Notes: a model not told the origin generated them from the letters alone. A stretch of DNA of 64,000 bases from Myceligenerans crystallogenes (GCF_039529775.1 NZ_BAAANL010000005.1:372001-436000), one strand, 5' to 3'; counted from the stretch's first letter, positions 17,133 through 25,657 are shown. Translations and numbers: made by a program.

Positions 17133-17151
17133 AAAGGTAAGGCAAACCTCA
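17133..17151 (-). promoter_or_regulatory. IdeR/DtxR iron box
   Basis: On the minus strand the 19-mer is TGAGGTTTGCCTTACCTTT, matching 13 of 19 positions of the classical TTAGGTTAGGCTAACCTAA. It overlaps the likely -10 box of the siderophore-interacting protein gene and ends 5 nt before its ATG. Confidence 0.65.
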
Positions 17152-17174
17152 CTCGTTTGACCAGGAGCGGCCGT

Positions 17175-17205
17175 ATCGCGGACGCCGCCGCCCGGCGTCC
17201 GCGAT
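17175..17205 (-). terminator. Terminator after the MDMPI gene
   Basis: A perfect 13-bp stem (17175-17187 with 17193-17205) and a 5-nt loop lie 12 nt past the minus-strand stop at 17218. Confidence 0.6.
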
Positions 17206-17217
17206 CACCGCGGTGAG

Positions 17218-17985
17218 TTACCTGGCGGCCGGGGCGACGGCGGAGGGCCAGGCGCCGGGTTCCGGCAGCGGGACGGTCTCGCCGCCGCGGGTGGCGCGGA
17301 CCGCGCCGGAGGGCTCGCGGCCGGCCAGCCAGGCGACGACGTCGGCGGGTGCGCCGCTGACGATCGTCTCCGCGGACGACGACGCCGCGGGCCCGGCCGC
17401 TCCCTGGGGTGACGACGCGCCGCCCTCCGGGGTGCCGTCGTCCTCGGACAGCACCACACCCTCCGGAAGGCGATCCGCGAGGAACTCCCGCAGGTGCTCC
17501 AGCAACCGCGGGTCCCACGTCTCGATGCCGATGCCCACGTTCGCGTCCACGGCGTGGATGCGCATCTCGCGCCACCAGGCCCAGAGGCAGCCGGTCACCG
17601 GCCCGTCCAGGTACGACGTCGTCGCCTCCCACACCGGCGAACCCGCGGCCGGCCACGCGGCGACGACCCGTTCCCGGGCGGCGGTGAGGGCAGCGAGGTG
17701 CTCGGCGGGCGTCCGGGTCGAGCCGGCCTCGATGGCGGCGTTGCGGCCCTCGGCCCCGCCGTCGTACGGCGCGATCCGCTCACCGCGGGCGGCGAACTCG
17801 GCCTGCCGCGCGAGCGCGTGCGTCACGCCCTCGATGTGCGCGAGGACGTGACCCCGCGTCCAGCCCGGTAGCCTGCTCGGTTCCGCGCAGGCTGCCGGGC
17901 TGGACGTGAGCTGCCGGACGGTGCCGGTCAGCGCGTCCAGCGCGGCGAGCGCGTCGGCGCGGGCGAACTCGATCCGATCGTGCAT
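17218..17985 (-). CDS. Maleylpyruvate isomerase family mycothiol-dependent enzyme (DinB-like)
   Basis: A 255-residue protein with the N-terminal MDMPI/DinB four-helix bundle. Family marks include the SRLPGWTRGHVLAHIEG segment (residues ~42-58, with metal-ligand His) and CLWAWWREMRIHAVDANVG near residue 140. This family uses mycothiol as cofactor; known members isomerise maleylpyruvate, but most genomic members have unknown substrates. The ATG at 17985 has a perfect AAGGAG upstream. A small Ala/Ser/Gly-rich insert (around residue 190) precedes the C-terminal domain. It follows a VOC-family gene by 55 bp on the same strand and probably shares its transcript. Confidence 0.8.
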   Translation of the reverse strand: MHDRIEFARADALAALDALTGTVRQLTSSPAACAEPSRLPGWTRGHVLAHIEGVTHALARQAEFAARGERIAPYDGGAEGRNAAIEAGSTRTPAEHLAALTAARERVVAAWPAAGSPVWEATTSYLDGPVTGCLWAWWREMRIHAVDANVGIGIETWDPRLLEHLREFLADRLPEGVVLSEDDGTPEGGASSPQGAAGPAASSSAETIVSGAPADVVAWLAGREPSGAVRATRGGETVPLPEPGAWPSAVAPAAR

Positions 17986-18040
17986 GGGGACTCCTTCGAA
18001 CGTCGTCACAGAATCTGCGGCAAGAGCGCGGCGACGGGCC

Positions 18041-18433
18041 TCAGCCCAGCTCGCTCTCCCCGCGCAGAACGCAGAACTCGTTGCCCTCGGGATCGGCCAT
18101 GACCACCCAGCCCGTGCCCGGCCCGTCGATGCCGCGGTGGTCGGCGACCTTCGTCGCGCCGTGCCGCAGCAGCCGCTGGTACTCGGCGTTGCGCTCGCCG
18201 GTACGCGGGCGCAGGTCGAAGTGGAGCCGGTTCTTGACGGACTTCTCCTCGGGGACCTTGATGAACAGCACCGGAACGCCCTTGCCCCTGGGGTCCTTCA
18301 GGTAGCACTCCTCGTGCTCGGGGTCGTTCGGGTCGTCCGGGTCCTCGACGTAGCCGAGCACGTCCTTCCACCATTCCGAGAGGGTGTACGGCTCACGGCA
18401 GTCGATGGTGACGTGCGAGATGAAGGCGACCAT
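18041..18433 (-). CDS. VOC (glyoxalase/bleomycin resistance) superfamily protein
   Basis: A 130-residue single-domain protein with the beta-alpha-beta-beta-beta repeats of the vicinal oxygen chelate fold. It has ISHVTIDCREPYTLSEWW at the N-terminus and WVVMADPEGNEFCVL at the C-terminus, the usual metal-ligand and end strands. Members act as lyases, dioxygenases or drug-binding resistance proteins; the substrate is unknown. The downstream MDMPI gene on the same strand suggests a shared thiol- or detoxification-related role. Confidence 0.8.
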   Translation of the reverse strand: MVAFISHVTIDCREPYTLSEWWKDVLGYVEDPDDPNDPEHEECYLKDPRGKGVPVLFIKVPEEKSVKNRLHFDLRPRTGERNAEYQRLLRHGATKVADHRGIDGPGTGWVVMADPEGNEFCVLRGESELG

Positions 18434-18480
18434 GCGCTGACTCTCCCATCTCCGGGCCCGGTGGCGCGAGAATGACGCCC

Positions 18481-19002
18481 ATGGCTCTCAGGATTCGCGA
18501 CGCGACGTCGCACGACGCGCCCGCCTGCGCCGCGATCTACGCGCACTACGTCCGCACCACGGCTCTCAGCTTCGAGTCGGAACCGCCGTCGGACGACGAG
18601 ATGGCGCGGCGCATCGCCGCGTACGGGTCGAGCCACGCGTGGCTCGTCGCCGTGGACGACGACGACGTGCGCGGATACGCCTACGGCTCGCCGTTCTCGC
18701 CGCGCGAGGCGTACGCGTGGACGGCGGAGGTGAGCGTCTACCTCGCGCCCGACGCCGCCGGCCGCGGGCTGGGGCGCGCCCTCTACGAGGAGTTGTTCGA
18801 CAGGCTCCGCGCCCGGGGCATCCGGCGCCTCCAGGCCGGTATCTCCCTGCCGAACGACGCCAGCCTCGGGCTGCACCGCGCGCTCGGCTTCGAGGAGGTC
18901 GGCACGTTCCGCCGTGTCGGCTGGAAGCACGGCCGGTGGTGGGACGTGCGGCGGCTCCAGCGCGATGTTCTGATGGACGACGACGGCGGGGCGCCGGGCT
19001 GA
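18481..19002 (+). CDS. GNAT acetyltransferase of the phosphinothricin acetyltransferase type
   Basis: A 173-residue GNAT protein. It has RIRDATSHDAPACAAIYAHY at the N-terminus, as in Pat/Bar-type enzymes, AEVSVYLAPDAAGRGLGRAL forming the acetyl-CoA pyrophosphate loop (residues ~80-100), and LHRALGFEEVGTFRRVGWKHG, a segment shared with the Pat/YncA group. It should acetylate the amino group of a small amino-acid-like substrate such as methionine sulfone or phosphinothricin. An ATG three codons upstream (18472) is an alternative start; neither has a strong ribosome binding site. It is divergent from the VOC gene. Confidence 0.85.
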   Translation: MALRIRDATSHDAPACAAIYAHYVRTTALSFESEPPSDDEMARRIAAYGSSHAWLVAVDDDDVRGYAYGSPFSPREAYAWTAEVSVYLAPDAAGRGLGRALYEELFDRLRARGIRRLQAGISLPNDASLGLHRALGFEEVGTFRRVGWKHGRWWDVRRLQRDVLMDDDGGAPG

Positions 19003-19144
19003 CCGGCACGCCACCGGATCCGGCATGCGACATTCCACGCAAGAATTTCCGCGCGGAGCGATGAGTCCTGCCGGCGGCCGTCGTCGGTAGGGGTGTACAC
19101 GACAACGCACGACCCACAACGCACCAGATTCCAGGAGCAGAGCA

Positions 19145-19573
19145 ATGGCCATCACCCAGATCTTCGTCAACCTGCCCGTCGCCGACGTCGCCGCGAGCAC
19201 CGCCTTCTACGAGTCGCTCGGCTTCACGAAGAACCCGCAGTTCAGCGACGAGACGACCTCGTGCATGGTCATCAGCGACAGCATCTTCGCCATGATCGCC
19301 ACCAAGGAGAAGCTCCAGGGCTTCTCCAGGAACCCCCTCGCCGACGAGGGCGTCCGCGTGATCAACGCGCTCGGCGCGGAGTCCCGCGAGGAGGTCGACC
19401 GCATCGCCGGCGCCGCCCTGGCCGGCGGCGGCACCGAGCCGAACGACGTCCAGGACTACGGCTGGATGTACAACCGCGCCTTCACCGACCTGGACGGCCA
19501 CCACTGGGAGGTCGCCTACATGGACGAGGCCGCCATGGCGGAGGCCTTCGCCGAGGGCACCCCGGAGGTCTGA
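19145..19573 (+). CDS. VOC family protein (glyoxalase-like)
   Basis: A 142-residue vicinal-oxygen-chelate protein starting at the ATG at 19145 behind a good AGGAG site. It begins ITQIFVNLPVADVAASTAFY and ends with the paired strand FTDLDGHHWEVAYMD. This subgroup is annotated as glyoxalase/extradiol dioxygenase family and is common as a stand-alone cytoplasmic gene. It is monocistronic, with a strong terminator 13 nt after the stop. Substrate unknown. Confidence 0.85.
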   Translation: MAITQIFVNLPVADVAASTAFYESLGFTKNPQFSDETTSCMVISDSIFAMIATKEKLQGFSRNPLADEGVRVINALGAESREEVDRIAGAALAGGGTEPNDVQDYGWMYNRAFTDLDGHHWEVAYMDEAAMAEAFAEGTPEV

Positions 19574-19585
19574 CCCGGGCGACCA

Positions 19586-19621
19586 CCACCTCGGCGGCGA
19601 TGTGGTGCCCCGCCGAGGTGG
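19586..19621. terminator. Bidirectional terminator between the VOC and SRPBCC genes
   Basis: A perfect 12-bp inverted repeat (19586-19597 with 19610-19621, 12-nt loop) follows the VOC stop. A second 8-bp hairpin (19629-19652) lies next to it on the side of the convergent SRPBCC gene. Confidence 0.7.
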
Positions 19622-19678
19622 CAGTGCCCGCAGGCTTGCGGCAGAGCCTGCGCGGACGCCGCCTCGCGGCCAGGGGCG

Positions 19679-20197
19679 CTACCTCGCGGGCGTGGTCAGG
19701 TGGTTGCGGAGGCCTCGTTCGCCCGCGGACATGACCCGGGCGTGCGCCCAGGCGGCCAGGCGCCGGCTGATCCGCGTGGCGAGGAGCGCCGGTCCCCTGC
19801 GGGCGGTGACGATCCAGATGAGCCGGACCTCGCAGCCCGGCTCGGCGTCGTCGTCGGGCCTCGAGACGTGGACCGTCGCGATCCCGCGGAGATCGCCGGA
19901 GACCTGCAGCCGGGCACGGCCGCCACGCTCCGGCGTGGGCGGGCGTGACCCGGTCAGGTAAAGCCGGATCCGCACCCCTCCGCCGATCGGGCTGCGCAAG
20001 CGCAGGCGCACCCAGGAGCCGGGTGCGCCCAGGCCGTCCGGGCCGCTGACGACGCCCGCGGCCTCCTCGGACATCCCCGGCCACCAGTCCGGCCAGGTGA
20101 CCCCCGGATCGGCGAGCACCGCCCACACCCGCTCCGGCGCCACAGGCAGCCGCCACCGATCCATCACACGCACCAAGAGCCCGCTCATACCCCCCAT
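19679..20197 (-). CDS. SRPBCC (START-like) family protein
   Basis: A 172-residue protein with the polyketide cyclase/START-type ligand-binding fold. It opens with DRWRLPVAPERVWAVLADP and continues into a W/P-rich loop and alternating strands, with an amphipathic C-terminal helix. The family binds hydrophobic small molecules; this member has no further clue to its ligand. The ATG at 20197 is preferred for the AGGTGGGCGGG stretch upstream; an ATG at 20188 is possible. Confidence 0.75.
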   Translation of the reverse strand: MGGMSGLLVRVMDRWRLPVAPERVWAVLADPGVTWPDWWPGMSEEAAGVVSGPDGLGAPGSWVRLRLRSPIGGGVRIRLYLTGSRPPTPERGGRARLQVSGDLRGIATVHVSRPDDDAEPGCEVRLIWIVTARRGPALLATRISRRLAAWAHARVMSAGERGLRNHLTTPAR

Positions 20198-20331
20198 GTT
20201 CCCGCCCACCTCGTACCAATGGAGGGTCAGTAGCACCTCGGACCCCGAAATCGCCGCCTCGAATGGATGTGATGTGCTACTGACTCCTCCCCAGCTGGGG
20301 TTTGAGAGGTGGCAGAGGGGATACTGGGCGC

Positions 20332-20550
20332 GTGAATCTTCCCGTCGGGTGGTCGGTCGTGCTCCTCTTCGCCGGGCTGTGGAACCTGGTCATCTGGCCG
20401 CGGTTCTGGCAGCGCATCACCGCCGACCCGCGGTCCCGCGACGACGCCGGCAAGCCCACGGCGTTCCTCACGGTCCACGCCGTGCTGATCTCCGTCTCGC
20501 TGGCCCTCGGGCTCGCCGTCGGTGTCCTCGGGGTCCTGAGCCTGCTGTAG
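20332..20550 (+). CDS. SCO4848-family small membrane protein
   Basis: A 72-residue protein with two membrane helices separated by a charged loop (WPRFWQRITADPRSRDDAGK). Length and pattern match the SCO4848 family, which is conserved across actinobacteria and has no known function. The GTG at 20332 is the likely start. It lies 44 bp upstream of the PNPOx-like gene and may be co-transcribed with it. Confidence 0.75.
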   Translation: MNLPVGWSVVLLFAGLWNLVIWPRFWQRITADPRSRDDAGKPTAFLTVHAVLISVSLALGLAVGVLGVLSLL

Positions 20551-20594
20551 GCCCGAGCCTGCTGTCGGCGCCGTCGCGCGGGAGAATCGCCGGT

Positions 20595-21260
20595 ATGACG
20601 AATCCGGTCCCGCTCCGCGAGCGCCTGCGCGCCCTGGCAACGTTCCCGCGCTCCGGCCTCCCGGACCTCGAACCCGCCGCCGCGCCGGCCACCCCGCACG
20701 AGCTGTTCCTGACCTGGATGGACGAGGCGATCGACGCGGAACTCCTCGCACCGCACGTCCTGATCCTCTCCACGACGGGCGCCGACGGCGAGGTGCACGC
20801 CCGCGCGCTCATCCTCAAGGACGTCACGCCGGAAGGCTGGTGGTTCGCCTCCCGGTCGTCCGGCCCGAAGGCCAAGGACCTCGGGTCCAACCCGCACGCC
20901 GCGGGAACGTTCTTCTGGCCCGGCCTCGGCCGCCAGATCAAGCTCACGGGAACGGTCGCGGCAGCGACTCCGGAGCAGAGCCGCGCGGACTTCCTCGCCC
21001 GCCCGGCCCGCTCCCGAGCAGCGGGCCTGGTCGACAACCAGAGCGAACCCCTCGGCTCGATCGCGGAATACGAGGCGGCGTACTCCGAGGCCCTGGACGC
21101 CGTCACCGCCGACCCCACCCTCACCGCCCCGGACTGGACGGCCTACGTCCTCACCCCCACCGCGGTGGAGTTCTGGCAGGCCACGGACGACGGCCCGCAC
21201 ACCCGTCTGCTCTACACGCACGCCGGTACGGCCTGGACGACAACCCTCCTCTGGCCGTAG
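20595..21260 (+). CDS. Pyridoxamine 5'-phosphate oxidase family protein
   Basis: A 221-residue FMN-binding split-barrel protein related to PdxH. The domain includes HVLILSTTGADGEVHARALI and FFWPGLGRQIKLTGTV, the usual FMN-binding strands of this family. The C-terminal dimerisation segment differs from authentic PdxH: it lacks the R-LAP-type ending and instead finishes at TTTLLWP. So it may be a flavin oxidoreductase rather than the vitamin B6 enzyme. The ATG at 20595 has GGAGAA 8 nt upstream. Confidence 0.8.
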   Translation: MTNPVPLRERLRALATFPRSGLPDLEPAAAPATPHELFLTWMDEAIDAELLAPHVLILSTTGADGEVHARALILKDVTPEGWWFASRSSGPKAKDLGSNPHAAGTFFWPGLGRQIKLTGTVAAATPEQSRADFLARPARSRAAGLVDNQSEPLGSIAEYEAAYSEALDAVTADPTLTAPDWTAYVLTPTAVEFWQATDDGPHTRLLYTHAGTAWTTTLLWP

Positions 21261-21305
21261 GACCCAAGCGGCCACGATCGCCTCAGGTCACGGCATGAAG
21301 TGCTC

Positions 21306-22187
21306 TCATGAGTCCGGCTCGCCGGAGGTTTCTCCGGTCAGGACGTCGTAGGGCGTCGTGTCGTCACCGTGGGCCGCGGCCCGGGCGCGGTGCTCGTCCA
21401 GCCAGGTGCGGAGGGTGACCTCGTCCTGGTGCTCGCCGAGGCGGGACTGCGCCTCCTTCAGACGTTTGGCCTGCTTGGCGGCCTTGCGGCCGGGCTTGCC
21501 GGGAACGGCGTCGGCGACCAGCTCGGCGGCGTAGCGGGCCCGCTTGGCGGCGCGGCGGGCGCGGTGCCAGGCGGCGTCGGCGTCCGTCCCGGAGCGTTTC
21601 TCCGCGTCGTGCGCGCGCTTCCGGTACTTCTGGCGCGCCGCCTTCGCGGCCGCGACGAGCGCCTTCGCGCGCGAGTCACCGGAGGTCGGCAGCGGCACCG
21701 CATCGCCCTCCCCGTGCGCGGCGCCCGCCCGAGGCGCGGCATCCCCGGTCAGGCGGTCGAGATCCGCCCGGAGGGCGGCATGCTCGGGCGAGTCAAGATG
21801 CCCGACGACGGTGAGGCGGGCGCGCTCGTAGAGCTCGGCCAGCTGCTCGTCGAGCAGGGCGGCCAGATCGACGACGGCGGCCCCGTCCCCGGCCTCGTTC
21901 CGCCCGGCGGCGTCGTCCGCGACCCGCGCGACGCGCTCGCGGAGGAGCTCGCGCATGACCTCGGCGTCGCGGGCCGCGCCGAGCGTGCGGCCCCAGGCCC
22001 GGAGGCGCTGCTGCACGGACCGCATCTCGGGTGAGTCCTCAGCGAAGATCCGCAGGGCGCTGCGGATCTTGCGGACCGTGACGCGGGCCCGGTGGATGCT
22101 GTCGGGTACGTCGTCACGCGCGGCGTCCTCGTGCCGGCGCAAGGCGTCGGCCTTGTCGCGGAGGTACTCGGCGACGACGGGATCCAT
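21306..22187 (-). CDS. CHAD domain protein
   Basis: A 293-residue, almost wholly alpha-helical protein. It has the conserved-histidine pattern of CHAD: DSIHRARVTVRKIRSALRIF (residues ~30-49) and WHRARRAAKRARYAAELV near residue 210. CHAD proteins bind inorganic polyphosphate through basic helices and often occur near polyphosphate or CYTH genes; no CYTH domain is encoded alongside this one. The start is the ATG at 22187. It is convergent with the PNPOx-like gene, leaving only 45 bp between the stops. Confidence 0.85.
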   Translation of the reverse strand: MDPVVAEYLRDKADALRRHEDAARDDVPDSIHRARVTVRKIRSALRIFAEDSPEMRSVQQRLRAWGRTLGAARDAEVMRELLRERVARVADDAAGRNEAGDGAAVVDLAALLDEQLAELYERARLTVVGHLDSPEHAALRADLDRLTGDAAPRAGAAHGEGDAVPLPTSGDSRAKALVAAAKAARQKYRKRAHDAEKRSGTDADAAWHRARRAAKRARYAAELVADAVPGKPGRKAAKQAKRLKEAQSRLGEHQDEVTLRTWLDEHRARAAAHGDDTTPYDVLTGETSGEPDS

Positions 22188-22234
22188 CAGTCCGTTCTAC
22201 ACCCGCCCGCGCGACGCCGGGCGCCGGCGCGACG

Positions 22235-22278
22235 CACCGCGGCCCGCCGCCCGGCAAGGGGAACGGCGGGCCGCGGTG
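22235..22278 (-). terminator. Terminator after mqo
   Basis: A perfect 15-bp stem (22235-22249 with 22264-22278, 14-nt loop) lies immediately beyond the mqo stop at 22286 and before the start of the CHAD gene. Confidence 0.7.
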
Positions 22279-22285
22279 TCGCGGA

Positions 22286-23791
22286 TCAGCGGGCCGGGAC
22301 GGTGTCCGTGGTGAGGGACGCGGCGTCGTCGGCGACGGCGGACGTGCCGGGGCCGGCGAGGCTCGGCATCATCGAGGCGAGCTGGGGCTTCCAGGTGTCG
22401 TAGCGGTCGGCGAAGCAGCGCTCCAGGACGCCCAGCATCGCGGAGACGGCCGTCGACGCGCCCGGCGAGGCGCCGAGCAGGCCGGCGATCGAGCCGTCCT
22501 TGGCGGCGATGACCTCCGTGCCGAACTCCAGCACGCCGCCCTTGCCCTTGACCCACTTGATGACCTGCACGCGCTGGCCGGCCGTGATCTTCTCCCAGTC
22601 GACCGGGCGGGCCGTGGGCATGAACTTCTGCAGCTCGTGGAACTTGTCCTCGCTCGGCAGCACGACCTGCTCGACGAGGTACTTCGTCAGGTCGAGGTTC
22701 CTCAGGCCGGCCTGAACCATCGAGGGCAGGTTGTGCAGGCGCAGGCTCGTGACGAGGCCCAGGTACTTGCCGCGCTTGAGGTACTTGGGGCTGAAGCCGG
22801 CGTACGGGCCGAACATCAGGTAGCTCTTGCCGTCCACGACGCGCGTGTCCAGGTGCGGCACGGACATCGGCGGGGCGCCGACCTCCGCCTTGCCGTACAC
22901 CTTCGCCTGGTGCTCGGCGACGACGTCGGGGTTGTCCGTGCGCAGGAACTCGCCGCTGATCGGGAAGCCGCCGTAGCCCTTGGCCTCCTTGATCCCCGAC
23001 GCCTGCAGCAGCGGCAGCGCGCCACCGCCCGCGCCGACGAAGACGAACCTCGCGTTCACGGTCCGGTTGCGGACGCCGGCGTTCCAGGAACGGTCGTGCA
23101 GCGAGAGGCGCCAGCCCTGCTTCGTCTTCTTCAGCCCGCGGACCTCGTGGTTGACGTGCAGGCCGGCGCCCCGCGACGTCGCCAGCGCGACGAGCTGGCG
23201 GGTGAGCTTGCCGAAGTCGACGTCGGTCCCGGCGGGGGCGCGCGTCGCGGCGATGGGCTCGGACTCGTCGCGGGCCTCGGTCAGCAGCGGCGCCCACCGC
23301 GAGATGACCTCGCGGTCCTGGGTGAACTCCAGGTCGCTGAACAGCTCGTGCTCGCGCAGGGTCTCCCACCGGCGGCGCAGGTAGTCCACGTTCTTCTCGC
23401 CGCGCACGAACGTCATGTGCGGGGTGACGTTGATGAAGTCGGTGCCTTCCATGAGGCCCGCGGTGAGCAGGTGGTTCCAGAACTCGCGCGAGGTCTGGAA
23501 CTGCTCGTTGATCGCGACGGCCTTGGTGATGTCGATCGAGCCGTCCTTGCGCTCCGGCGTGTAGTTCAGCTCGCAGAGCGCGGCGTGCCCGGTTCCGGCG
23601 TTGTTCCAGGGGTTCGAGGACTCCTGGGCGATGTCGTCCAGCCGCTCGTAGATCGCGATCCGCCAGGTCGGCTCCAGCACGGAGAGCATCGCGCCGAGCG
23701 TGGCACTCATGATGCCGCCGCCGATCAGCGCGACGTCGACGTCGGTCGCAAGAGGCTTCGCAGTGGTGCGCGGGAAGTTCACGCTCTTCAC
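22286..23791 (-). CDS. mqo: Malate:quinone oxidoreductase
   Basis: A 501-residue FAD enzyme that oxidises malate to oxaloacetate and passes electrons to menaquinone at the inner face of the membrane, serving the TCA cycle and respiratory chain. The N-terminal dinucleotide fold is DVALIGGGIMSATLGAML. Family motifs such as YERLDDIAQESSNPWNNAGT and FVFVGAGGGALPLLQ are intact, and the length is typical. Monocistronic, with its own terminator. Together with cydAB and pntAB, also in this window, it shows a menaquinone-linked aerobic respiratory metabolism. Confidence 0.97.
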   Translation of the reverse strand: MKSVNFPRTTAKPLATDVDVALIGGGIMSATLGAMLSVLEPTWRIAIYERLDDIAQESSNPWNNAGTGHAALCELNYTPERKDGSIDITKAVAINEQFQTSREFWNHLLTAGLMEGTDFINVTPHMTFVRGEKNVDYLRRRWETLREHELFSDLEFTQDREVISRWAPLLTEARDESEPIAATRAPAGTDVDFGKLTRQLVALATSRGAGLHVNHEVRGLKKTKQGWRLSLHDRSWNAGVRNRTVNARFVFVGAGGGALPLLQASGIKEAKGYGGFPISGEFLRTDNPDVVAEHQAKVYGKAEVGAPPMSVPHLDTRVVDGKSYLMFGPYAGFSPKYLKRGKYLGLVTSLRLHNLPSMVQAGLRNLDLTKYLVEQVVLPSEDKFHELQKFMPTARPVDWEKITAGQRVQVIKWVKGKGGVLEFGTEVIAAKDGSIAGLLGASPGASTAVSAMLGVLERCFADRYDTWKPQLASMMPSLAGPGTSAVADDAASLTTDTVPAR

Positions 23792-23896
23792 ACTACGGCG
23801 CTTGTGAAAGCTGGAACAAAGTTCGTGGCGGAGGTCACAAGGAATCGGCAGTGACGTCCCTCACGAGACCGTGATATCGCAGGTCAGCGATGGTGT

Positions 23897-24433
23897 TCAA
23901 CCCTCCCGGCGGCGCGCGCGGTACGCCGCCACGGCGGCGCGGTTGCTGCACCGGTCGCTGCAGAACCGGCGGGACCGGTTGCGGGACAGGTCCAGCACGA
24001 CGCCGCGGCAGGTGGGGTCCGCGCAGATCGACAGGCGCGAGACCTCGTCCGCGCGGAGCAGATCGGCCATGGCCAGGGCCGTCTCGGCCAGGATGCGCCG
24101 CGCGAAGGGGGCGTCGTCGTCGACGGCGTGGAAGTGCCAGCCCGTGTCGCCGTGCCGGACGACGCGCGGGACGGCGCCGAGCTCCGCCAGGAGCTCGTTC
24201 ACGAGGGCCGCCGCTGCCGCGGGTTCGGCCGTGAGGAGTTCCCGCAGGCGCGGCCGGACGGCCTGGACCTCGGCGAGTTCGGCGGTGTCGCCGTCGTGGC
24301 GGCCGGTGTAGAGGTTCGCCACGTAGAACGCGTCGAGCTCGGCGACGGTCTCCAGGGTCAGCGGCGGTTCGGCGGAGTTGACGAGCGCGACCGCGGCCCG
24401 CAGCGCCTCCTCGGTGTCATGCTCGAAAAGCAT
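23897..24433 (-). CDS. CGNR zinc-finger transcriptional regulator (ABATE domain)
   Basis: A 178-residue protein with an N-terminal ABATE domain (residues ~1-125, a putative ligand-sensing domain). The C-terminal CGNR-type zinc finger has cysteines in CADPTC and CSDRCSNR, so the CGNR box reads CSNR here. Such genes commonly sit divergent from efflux or exporter genes and control them, as seems to be the case here with the EamA gene. Its start codon at 24433 lies inside a 17-bp palindrome (24418-24434, arms CATGCT/AGCATG), a possible autoregulatory site. AGGAGG lies 12 nt upstream, somewhat far. Confidence 0.85.
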   Translation of the reverse strand: MLFEHDTEEALRAAVALVNSAEPPLTLETVAELDAFYVANLYTGRHDGDTAELAEVQAVRPRLRELLTAEPAAAAALVNELLAELGAVPRVVRHGDTGWHFHAVDDDAPFARRILAETALAMADLLRADEVSRLSICADPTCRGVVLDLSRNRSRRFCSDRCSNRAAVAAYRARRREG

Positions 24434-24434
24434 G

Positions 24435-24464
24435 TTGACATATTACCTCCTCGCTCCGTACCGT
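24435..24464 (+). promoter_or_regulatory. Predicted promoter of the EamA transporter gene
   Basis: A consensus -35 TTGACA (24435-24440) and a -10 TACCGT (24459-24464) are separated by 18 bp. The start codon at 24473 is 8 nt after the -10 box, implying a leaderless mRNA. The palindrome over the divergent CGNR start codon ends at the first base before the -35 element. Confidence 0.6.
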
Positions 24465-24472
24465 CATGAGCC

Positions 24473-25612
24473 ATGGCGGACTTGACGCATGACATCACGG
24501 CGGTACCGGCGGCGGGCACGCCTTCCGGAAGCACCTCGCCGGCCGCGCCCTCCGGAGGCGCACCGGCCGCGGTCGCACCCACCGGAAGCGCACCGGCCGC
24601 GGTCGCGCCCACCGGAAGCACGCCGCCTGCGGTCGCGCCCGTCGATAGCACGCCCCCTGAGGTCGCACCCGCTACCGGCGTGCGCCCGGCGGTCGTCCGG
24701 CCGCGACGTCGCCCCGGGCGCCTGACCGTCGGTTACCTCTTCGCCCTGGTCTCGGCCATGGCGTTCGGCCTGTCCGGCTCCTTCGCCAAGGGCCTGCTCG
24801 ACGCCGGGTGGTCGGCCGGCGCCGCGGTCACCCTCCGCGTCCTGATCGGCGCGGCCGTGCTCGCCGTCCCCGCGCTGCTCGCCCTGCGCGGCCGCTGGTC
24901 CCTGCTGCGGGAGAACGCGTGGGTGTTCGCCGTCTACGGCCTCGTCGCCGTCGCGGGCACGCAGCTCACCTACTTCTACGCCGTGTCCTACATGGACGTG
25001 GCGGTCGCGCTGCTCATCGAGTTCCTGGCGCCGATCGTCGTCGTCGGCTGGATGTGGGCGCGCCACGGCCGCAGGCCGGGGCCCTGGGTCGTGGCGGGCG
25101 GCGCGGTCGCGCTGACCGGCCTGGCGCTCGTGCTGGACCTCGCCGCCGGTGGCGGCATCAGCGCCCGCGGCGTCCTGTGGGCGCTGGGCGCGATGGCGGG
25201 GTGCGCCGTGTACTTCGTGATGTCCGCGCGCCCGACGCCGCTGCCGCCGGTCACCCTCGCGGCGGGCGGTCTCCTGGTGGGCGGCGCGGTCCTGCTGGTC
25301 GCGGGCCTCGTCGGCGTCGTCCCGTTCGACGTCGCCCTGGTGCCCGTCCGGTTCCGGGACCTCACGGTGGACTGGTGGGTGCCGGTTCTCGGGCTCGGCC
25401 TCGTGACGGCCGCGGTCGCCTACGTCGCGGGGATCGCGGCGAGCCGCCGCCTCGGCGCCCGGCTCGCCTCGTTCGCGGGGCTGAGCGAGGCGGTCCTGGC
25501 CGTGATCTTCGCCTGGCTGCTGCTGGGCCAGTCCCTCGGCGCGATCCAGCTCCTGGGCGGCGCGCTGATCCTGGCGGGCGTCGTCATGGTCCGCGCCGGC
25601 GAGACCGCCTGA
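24473..25612 (+). CDS. EamA family (drug/metabolite) transporter with a repetitive N-terminal tail
   Basis: A 379-residue inner-membrane transporter with ten predicted helices in two EamA repeats (starting around LTVGYLFALVSAMAFGLSGS and GVLWALGAMAGCAVYF). The family exports metabolites, amino acids or drugs; this member resembles the RhtA/EamA exporter group. It has an extra ~80-residue cytoplasmic N-terminus that contains four 10-residue repeats (see 24560-24679) and an Arg-rich stretch before the first helix. It is divergent from and probably controlled by the CGNR regulator. Confidence 0.85.
   Translation: MADLTHDITAVPAAGTPSGSTSPAAPSGGAPAAVAPTGSAPAAVAPTGSTPPAVAPVDSTPPEVAPATGVRPAVVRPRRRPGRLTVGYLFALVSAMAFGLSGSFAKGLLDAGWSAGAAVTLRVLIGAAVLAVPALLALRGRWSLLRENAWVFAVYGLVAVAGTQLTYFYAVSYMDVAVALLIEFLAPIVVVGWMWARHGRRPGPWVVAGGAVALTGLALVLDLAAGGGISARGVLWALGAMAGCAVYFVMSARPTPLPPVTLAAGGLLVGGAVLLVAGLVGVVPFDVALVPVRFRDLTVDWWVPVLGLGLVTAAVAYVAGIAASRRLGARLASFAGLSEAVLAVIFAWLLLGQSLGAIQLLGGALILAGVVMVRAGETA
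24560..24679 (+). repeat. Four tandem 30-bp coding repeats in the EamA gene
   Basis: Four consecutive 30-bp units, starting at 24560, 24590, 24620 and 24650, encode variants of APAAVAPTGS. The first two units are nearly identical and the last two have diverged. They lie wholly in the non-conserved N-terminal tail. Confidence 0.8.
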
Positions 25613-25657
25613 CCGCGCAACGCGCCCCCGAACCCGGCGCCGCCGCCGCATTGTCCA

